Assembly: GCA_027559495.1 (NCBI GenBank)
Contig: JAMXSV010000016.1
Location: 558,001 to 622,000 of the forward strand
DNA: 64,000 nucleotides
From: Aurifilum marmelostoma
Taxonomy: Eukaryota > Ascomycota > Sordariomycetes > Diaporthales > Cryphonectriaceae
Direction of reading: 5' to 3'
Under the pieces are notes generated by a model that worked only from the letters and a program-made list of their open reading frames with translations, was not told the DNA's origin and searched no databases. This document shows positions 57,737 to 64,000 of the stretch, one piece after another. Made by a program: the position numbers and the translations under genes. The first letter of the stretch is position 1, and each line of letters opens with the position of its first letter.

Positions 57737-58622
57737 GATTGCTGAGCTAGTGAACCCCACAGATTCGCAGTCGAAGCGATGGCCGAGTTGAACACCTCAC
57801 GAGGCGATCTAGACACGAACAAGCAGCAATGAGAATCATGGGCGCTCGCAAACAGTACCAGACACAGAAACACGGCAATTCTTTTGGACCGTCCCGGCAG
57901 TCATTCGACCGGCGGCGCGCAAGAGGACGGACTTCATCTACGAACACGAGCCGGTCCCAAAAGCTCCTTGCCTATATCCTCCGCCTGTATAGATTCACTG
58001 ACCCTACCCCAATTAATCGTGCCAGTCTGGTCAATGCTGTGGCCGAGCCATTCTCCAAACCTGCCCAGCCATCGCGCACAACCCGTACCAAAGAACGGGA
58101 CCGTGTAGAGATTCACCGATCACGTCCACAGACGTCAAGAAAAGAAATGCCGTCCTATCAACCCCCCTTCTCCCCCTCCCTCTTGCTCTCATTCATGGAT
58201 GGGGGGGTCGGTCGCTCCAAGGAAACCTTCCCGAACGGGATGAGATTCATCGCATCCCCAGTCCCGCCCGGGGCGCCGTGGGTCCCGCACTCTGAGAGGG
58301 GGGCGGGTTTGGCGTTGTCCGGGATAGATGAGATGACAGGACCGAAAGGGGTAGGAAAAAAATCAGAACAAGCAGCAATGTGAAAGACTTGGAAGTGGTT
58401 TGGGCGCGTGAGCTATGGGGTAGTTGTATAAAGTAAGCTTAATCGCCCGAGAAGCTGCTTTTTCTCGATTTCTTCGTCCCATCTCGTGACTTTACCGTCC
58501 CTGATTCTGTTGTTTCCCTCCTCGCCCGTGTTCCACCGCATCGCCGTTGTCCATCTGCTCGCTGATTGCTGTCCCTGTCAATTAACTTGTTTTCGAAACA
58601 CCCACCCCCGCCTAAAGTCAAG

Positions 58623-59446
58623 ATGTTCTCCACCAAGGCCGCCCTCTCGTTCTCCTTCCTCTCCCTCCTCAGCACCCCGGCATCCGCCGCGACGTGGTAC
58701 TTCCTCACCTACTATCCGGCCTCGGGCGCTTACTTCACCCAGCTGTCCGGGTCGATGGTGGTGCCCGAGCTCCCCGCCACGGCCACGTACTACCTCTGGC
58801 CGGGCCTGCAGCCGACGGACAACTCCGGCGTCTACCAGAATGTACTCGACGGAACGTCGGGAACCTGGTGGTTTGGCTCTGGTTGGTGCTGCAGTAGCCC
58901 ATCACTTCCTTGGGGAGCGGGGTTCAACACCTACGAGGGCGAGACCAACACCTTCAACAACACGCGCGTAGACGATACCAACTGGCAGACGACCATCGTG
59001 CACGGATCCACGGGGACCACGGATGTGAACGACTTTGCCCTGTCTGACAAGAGCTTCAACCAGGCCGTCTTTGCCATCGAGCTGTGAGTCTCTCCGTGCC
59101 ATGCCATCCTTATAATATCAGCTGCTGTGTTGCCGAGGAAAGCTGCATTGTCCCTTCCCTCGACCTTGTCTCAGGGGTCTGTGTATACGTGTGTGTACAG
59201 TGTACATCGAGACTGACGCCATGTGCGTGTGTTCGTAGGTATGATGTCGACTGGAACTTTGGCGCCCTCACCTTTGAGGATGTCACTATTGTGGCCGAGG
59301 GCAGCACGTCCTCCTCGTGGTGCACCTCAGACCCGACCAACTATAACTCGGCCACCGTGTACAGCATCACTGGGGCATCAGCCAAGGTGAGCGGCACCAC
59401 TGTGACCTGCACCATCGAGAAGCTTGTGCTCGAGAGCCCGGCGTAG
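58623..59446 (+). CDS. Secreted beta-sandwich (concanavalin-like) protein of unknown function
   Basis: Exons 58623-59083 and 59239-59446, 222 residues. Signal peptide: MFSTKAALSFSFLSLLSTPASA. The mature part is rich in Trp, Tyr, Gly, Thr and Asn: YYLWPGLQPTDNSGVYQNVL, then WWFGSGWCCSSP. It continues with VDWNFGALTFEDVTI and ends with paired Cys. The pattern of short beta strands with aromatic residues fits a lectin- or glucanase-like jelly roll, and similar unnamed secreted proteins are widespread in plant-associated ascomycetes. No catalytic Glu pair can be identified with confidence. The GTGAGT donor and the TAG acceptor split a Leu codon, and the frame continues cleanly into YDVDWNF. Confidence 0.8.
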
Positions 59447-61117
59447 GAGGGATCAGTCCGAGGATGGTTTGAATCTGGCATGAAAGGCTGCTGAGACGAG
59501 AGGCATTGGTCTGTCTGCAGCTGTTGGGGATCTTCGTTGTGCATATTAATGATCTTGCCTAAATGTTGATGGTTCTCAGTATGGGGACCCAGCTCGAGGT
59601 GCCTCTGTATATGATTGTTGTCCACAGGAATATAACATATTACGTCTTGAGTCCATTGCCAAGTCCCGTCATGCTGCTGTGACGCATACGTTCGAAACCA
59701 CAAATTTGAATGAGCAAGGAAAAAGAAGGAAAAGAAGAGAAAGTGATGTTCAAAGTCTGTAGGAAAGAAGAAGAAAAATAGAACTTGAAATCGATGACTG
59801 TGAGTTCACAGGGTTAGGGTAGGGTCCGGCACGAAGGCGTCACGAGGGGTGTCGGGCTGTCATCAGTATAGTGTGGCCGTGGCCGAATCTTTCGTCTCTT
59901 GTCGCAGGCTGTTCCTGCTGACACCATGAGCTCGGGCCTTTTTGCATCTTCCTGGGAGGAGATGGTGATTTGGTTGTGCGACATGGCACCTGGGCCTGAA
60001 GTCTCACCAGCAAGCCCAGAGCTGATGCCCAATTTCCCATACAACCACAGGTTCAAGCACGTGTCAGGGGCTGCTTATTCTTCTGCATTCCTTTCACAGC
60101 CTGCAAGTGAATCGTGCAAGGGAGGACATATTCCACTATGCTTTTATGGGTCTGGGCCTGAGGGAGGAGAGGGCCTGAGCTCTTATCAGCTTATCGGGGG
60201 CAGAGAGCTCGCATGAGCTTGGGTCAAGAGGTGGCCCTTGCTCGATTGCTTGCATGGTCTGCACAACCAGCCACCAACAGTGGCCGGCCCCCTTGTAGCT
60301 CATCCACCCGGTCCTGCAGGTACAGAGTACACGGTTCAAGTCGGGTCACGTCACGGATCGCCTACCTGCATGTACATAGTACATCGTCCTCTTAGCCCGG
60401 CATTGTGACACCTGCTCGCAGAGAGGGGAGGCAAGAAACCTCGCTTGGCCCCAGGAAGCAAAGCAGTAAGTGATGCACCAAGCTGAACCTTGTCAAGCTT
60501 GGGAATGGGCCAAGCTGCCCACCCCCTCCCTCTCTCCTTCCCCAAATCCACACCCCCCTCTCCCCTCTCTCGTCCCTCGTCTCCCTTCCCTTCCCCAGTG
60601 TGCCCAGCTCTCTAGCCTTGCGCGCCTTTTCCTTCCTCCTCCTCTTCCTCCTTCTCCCTCTTCCCTGCCTGTCTACGCATGTGCCTTGCTCAGTTCCCAT
60701 AGTCCCGTCCTCCTCTTTCCCGTGAGATCTGCCCTCGTCCCTCTAGCACCTGGGCACAGGCGCCCCCCCCCCAACCCATCCCTACCTGTCTCTCTCTCTG
60801 CTATTCTCCTACGTAGTAGTAAAGTGCATACTTGCAGTAGTAGCTGTGCTTGTGGTAGCTCCTTTGCCCCCCCCCCCCGCCGCCTCTCTCCCTCTTCCCA
60901 CCTTGCTCCCGCCCTAGGTACGCGCCCACCCAACCTACTGGCGACCACCCAACTTTCCCTTGCCTTCAGCCCTTTTCCCTCTCCCTCTTCTTCTCTTCCT
61001 TTTCTATTACTGCACTGTAGTCCCTCTTTTTCCCCTTCTCCTCCGAATACCTCCTTCCAGAACCTCCAAATAGCGCATTTCTATCCAATTGGTATCTCTT
61101 AATAACCCAAAAACACC
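59447..61117. other. Intergenic, with long CT-rich promoter
   Basis: The first 1 kb has no credible gene; a telomere-like GGGTTAGGGTAGGG sits at 59811-59824. From about 60520 the sequence is strongly pyrimidine-rich with C10 (60763-60772) and C12 (60867-60878) runs. Confidence 0.5.
60520..61085 (+). promoter_or_regulatory. Pyrimidine-rich promoter/leader of the acidic nuclear protein gene
   Basis: An unusually long CT-dominated stretch ends about 30 bases before the start codon. It is typical of strong constitutive fungal promoters. Confidence 0.5.
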
Positions 61118-62102
61118 ATGTCTTCGCGCAAGAGAAAGGCCGAGGAGGAAGAGCTGGTCAGCCTTCCCAGCGGCGACGAGGAGTCCGAAGAAGAGTAAGT
61201 GATCGCTTGTATTTTGCCGCCCGCATACCCTTTGCCCAGTATCATCACTGCGCTTGTCCCAGACACATGTACACTGCGACTGTGATGGAATCTATACTGC
61301 CAAGCTCCGTGATGCGCCTGTCCGTTTGCTGCGCTCAGCAAGCTGTCGCTGTCCACATCATCTGCGGAGATGCATGCGATCCGTATGACAAGCAAGTGAC
61401 CAGCCTGCGGCAGCTCGGATATGCGTGTCCTTCCTCTCTCAAGCTCAAAGGCTTGGGTGGGAGCTCGCATGCGCCTGCGTTGCCTGTCGCCTTGGTCATG
61501 TGATGATGGCCTCGAGGCTGGCTTAGGCCCCCTTGGTTTGCTTGCAAGCTCGCGCACTTCCCGCTTCTAGATGCCTCCGGGCGCTTTTGCAGCAAACAGC
61601 ACTAACACGTCTTGGTGATGGATAGATATGTGAGCGACGAGGACGATGAAGACTTTGATGACGATGGCGAGGGCGAGGACGAGGAGCTCGAGGATGGAGG
61701 TGAAGCTGGCGGCAACGACGAAGACGCTGACGCTGGTATGTACACTGCAAACCAAATTTGAGCACCTCTGCTGCCCGTCCATCGCTGACATTGCCCATGA
61801 CAACAGACAAAGCTCCTCCCGCAAAGAAAGCCAAGACCGCTCCCACCGAGGAGGAGGACGAGGAGGCTCCGGTCGAGAACGGCGGCGACGAGGAGGAATT
61901 CGATGAGGCTGATGAGCCCGAGGAGGAGCCCGAGGAGGAATACGATGAGGACGCCGGTGCCGACGAAGACAACGGCGCCGCGCCCGAAGAGAATGGTGCC
62001 GACCTCACCGAGAAGGCCAAGGTCAAGGCGACCGAGGCTCCTGCCGCCGATGAGGACGAGGAAGACGCCGTGGCTGCCGATGATGGTGATGAGGAGGACT
62101 GA
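61118..62102 (+). CDS. Highly acidic nuclear protein (histone-chaperone- or nucleolar-like), unknown family
   Basis: Exons 61118-61194, 61626-61735 and 61807-62102, 160 residues. It opens with a basic patch SSRKRKAEEEE, a likely nuclear localisation signal, and a second basic patch (APPAKKAKT) begins exon 3. The rest is mostly Glu/Asp with Ala/Gly (DEDDEDFDDDGEGEDEELED and similar). Such composition fits binding of histones or other basic nuclear proteins, but no chaperone signature is seen, so the role is an inference. The first intron is long (431 bases) and, together with the CT-rich promoter, suggests strong expression. The small second exon is supported by frame and by both splice motifs. 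Confidence 0.75.
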
Positions 62103-63482
62103 ACATCAGCTTCGACCAGCCTGTCGAGGTCTGGTGTCTAGAGGAAAGACGCCAGAGCCTTCTCGCCCTGCACTACTGCTGCTACCTCCTGGGTATAACC
62201 AACAGGCCATTTTTTTGTAATACTAGAGGCCGGTGTTGGCACGCAATATCTGGAATATGTACCTCTGTGCTTAAGTTAGATCTTCTATCTTACTGCTTTT
62301 TCTGGATGTTGTTCTTCTGCATAGGATACGAGCCCAAGATGAACATACCATGTTGTGACGTCTGTCGGAACTTGGCAGCCCGCAGGCTCAAGTTAGCCAA
62401 CGTTCACGCACTGCCTCCTATAAACTTCCCACAGGCACAGACGATTGAGTATGCACGCAGGAATCAGCAAGACCGACACAGACAAGCGCGGGCCATGTTC
62501 TGACACCGTCTAACATGATGATGGACGATATCGTCAAGCCGAGCTGCTCTTGTGCAAACTTGATCTCAAAGCAGAGCGACAGAGGACAAAGAAATAGCAG
62601 AACGTCGCGCCAAGAACCCGTCGAAAGGCACAGAAAGTAACTTTGCTGATGTGGACATGGGAGAGGGGTGCCCTTGAAAGTCCCCCTCCCAGAAAAAGGG
62701 AGGAGCCCTTTTCGTTCGGTTTTTGCCTGGCTGGCTGCCCCGGCCGACCGACCAGCCAGGGCCACATTAGGTCCCCACCACGCGTACACTTTGGGTTGAT
62801 TGGCCCGAATGCAGTCAATGGTTGGGTGGGTTTTTTTTTATCTATTATTTTCCTTAGGGTCTAGTTTGTTGGTTCTCAGTAGCTTGTGGGTATCAAGTTC
62901 TGGTAATCTTGGTAGGCTGCGGATGTTGGGTGGTCAGAAGCGCTTAAGGTGGCTGTGTGTGTGTGTGTGTGTGTATGTTTCAGCGCATAAGCAGATAGCT
63001 GTGTGTATGTCTTATCCAGTTTTTTAGTACGTGCAAGTGAGTATATGTCCCTGTTACCAAGACACACAAGTCATCCGTTCTTATTAATTTGCATCGTAAG
63101 AAAGCAATAATCTGCATTGGTTGTTATCGCTGTATGCTGCTTCATTGATGCCAACAAGACAAGGAATGTGGAAAGCAAGAAGAGAAAAAGGGTCGTCCAA
63201 ACAAACGCCATAGCCAGAAGGACTGAGGGAAGTGATATTTCAGGGTGGCCATGAGGAACATATTAAGCCATGAATAACGTAGTGTTCCAATCTCGATGCC
63301 AATACCGTCTCCGAAAGACACACACAGGTCCTATCATTCTTCGAGTCATCCTTTGTCGACCGACCCTGCACTACCTGGATTTTTTCACCTTCAGACCGCA
63401 CCGTAATAAATGTTACTCAAAGACTCCTCATATGGCGGAGATAAGTCTTCTACTGCTGGAGCTCGGGCGCCCCTCGACGCCA
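62103..63482. other. Convergent spacer
   Basis: Between the acidic protein and the channel-like gene. Contains the 3' regions and a TG repeat. Small frames at 62267-62864 show no coding features. Confidence 0.55.
62954..62974 (+). repeat. (TG)10 microsatellite
   Basis: Ten TG units in non-coding sequence. Confidence 0.9.
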
Positions 63483-64000
63483 TTACTCCTGGTCCTGGTC
63501 GTCCTTGCCGGACTGCTGGCTCTCACCGACCGCCTATAAAACCTAGTCAGCATCATTGTCGTTATCAAAAGCATAAGTGCTGAGTGGGAAGAGCGTTGTA
63601 ATACGCCAAAACCCTATCACTCACCGTGCTCGTCCTGCTGAAGCCACCCACAGCCCTCTCCCCATCCCCCTTTCCCAGAGCCCTCGTCAGCTCCTGCACC
63701 AGTCCTGTCAACCGTTCCACATCGGCTCTGAGCTTCTGAACCTCGTCGATTACCGGGTTGGCCTGCAGGTCCGTCTTGGCAGAATTGACCGTCTTCTTCC
63801 AGCCATCGGCCTCGAAATCGACCTGGTCCTCCATCTGCTCCCACTCCTCGACCGTGTCATCGTCATCCTCGCCCCGAGCCCGATTGGCACGGATCTCCCG
63901 GGCGCCTTGCATCTCAAAGACGGCGGCGACTACTAGCAAGGGCGAGTACATGATGCCCATGACGATGTCGTTGAGGCGCTCGTACTGACGCTTAGGCACC
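63483..64000 (-). CDS. C-terminus of a probable vacuolar TRP-type cation channel (YVC1-like), 5' end outside window
   Basis: Exon from beyond 64000 to 63625, intron 63624-63534 (GTGAGT donor, CTGAC branch point 15 bases before TAG), final exon 63533-63483. About 141 residues are visible. They begin with a membrane-proximal helix (ERLNDIVMGIMYSPLLVVAA), then a charged stretch with a run of Asp, VDFEADGW, and a leucine-zipper-like coiled coil (EVQKLRADVERLTGLVQEL). The last exon adds a polar tail ending GKDDQDQE. The YERLND-x-V-x-G-I-x-YSPLL segment followed by an acidic EADGW motif and coiled coil resembles the cytosolic tail of fungal Yvc1 channels, which release vacuolar calcium. The assignment is from memory of the family and is moderate only. 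Reading straight on instead of splicing would end in HLCF. Confidence 0.5.

Larger units (their letters stand above)
53763..58622. other. 4.9 kb gene-poor region
   Basis: Lies upstream of the TBC gene and of the secreted beta-sandwich gene. Frames such as 55043-55642, 56570-56938 and 57829-58383 lack domains or signals. A plus-strand frame at about 57115-57390 looks coding but is cut by one TGA (see findings). Contains a G14 run, a C10 run (55795-55804) and a (CCG)6 repeat. Confidence 0.45.

Noticed and set aside
57829..58383. 184-codon plus-strand frame
   Set aside because: Arg/Ser/Pro-rich without domain or splice context, running into the promoter of the next gene; probably chance.
63565..63624. 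Unspliced end (HLCF) of the channel-like protein
   Set aside because: A consensus donor GTGAGT and branch point point to a further exon ending GKDDQDQE.

Overview
The window is nuclear DNA of a filamentous ascomycete (Pezizomycotina, most likely a Sordariomycete). The reasons are: genes on both strands at about one per 3 kb; short introns (mostly 60-160 bases) with GT(A/G)AGT-type donors, CTGAC-like branch points and (C/T)AG acceptors; a fungus-specific elongation factor 3; pyrimidine-rich leaders before strongly expressed genes; and several secreted, GPI-anchored or cytochrome P450 proteins. No bacterial operon, CRISPR array, rRNA or convincing tRNA was seen. The fungal class is an inference; the fungal origin is firm. 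Exon borders below were worked out by eye from splice signals, reading frame and family motifs.

Layout. 0-1.9 kb: a DUF676-type serine esterase (minus, runs off the left edge). 3.5-6.7 kb: poorly recognised small ORFs and a possibly decayed multi-exon region. 7.1-7.7 kb: HSP20 small heat-shock protein (minus). 9.1-11.2 kb: a secreted Cys-rich protein and a membrane-associated hypothetical (plus). 11.7-13.4 kb: a secreted sugar-lactone-oxidase-like flavoprotein (minus). 15.2-18.2 kb: a small single-pass secretory protein and a cytochrome P450 (plus). 18.2-23.7 kb: 5.5 kb without a supportable gene. 23.7-25.4 kb: a secreted CE2-like SGNH esterase (plus), convergent with glutaminyl-tRNA synthetase (25.6-27.6 kb, minus), which is divergent from a macrodomain ADP-ribosyl hydrolase (28.1-29.0 kb, plus). 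29.5-30.4 kb: SDR oxidoreductase (minus). 31.3-32.2 kb: GPI-anchored AA8-type cytochrome (plus). 34.4-38.1 kb: translation elongation factor 3 (plus). 39.0-39.5 kb: CsbD-like small stress protein. 43.0-45.1 kb: 14-TM MFS transporter (plus). 45.3-46.1 kb: GNAT acetyltransferase (minus). 47.3-47.8 kb: ubiquitin-conjugating E2 (plus). 49.1-53.8 kb: a very large TBC Rab-GAP with a glutamine-rich disordered N-terminus (minus). 58.6-59.4 kb: secreted beta-sandwich protein. 61.1-62.1 kb: acidic nuclear protein. 63.5-64 kb: C-terminus of a probable vacuolar TRP-type cation channel (minus, runs off the right edge).

Genes are independent transcription units; there is no clear biosynthetic cluster, although the secreted flavoprotein, the small membrane protein and the P450 lie close together. 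The set mixes housekeeping translation and proteostasis (EF-3, GlnRS, E2, HSP20), trafficking (TBC GAP) and extracellular or plant-polymer-facing proteins (CE2-like esterase, AA8 cytochrome, secreted oxidase, beta-sandwich protein).

The two most notable sequence-level observations are these. (1) Two introns have non-canonical GC-AG borders; one splits the nucleophile-elbow codons of the esterase. (2) Four single-base frame breaks sit in G or C homopolymers in three otherwise intact genes (P450, EF-3, and TBC GAP twice). The essential EF-3 gene is among them, which points to homopolymer length errors in the assembly rather than biology. No new multi-gene system could be supported.
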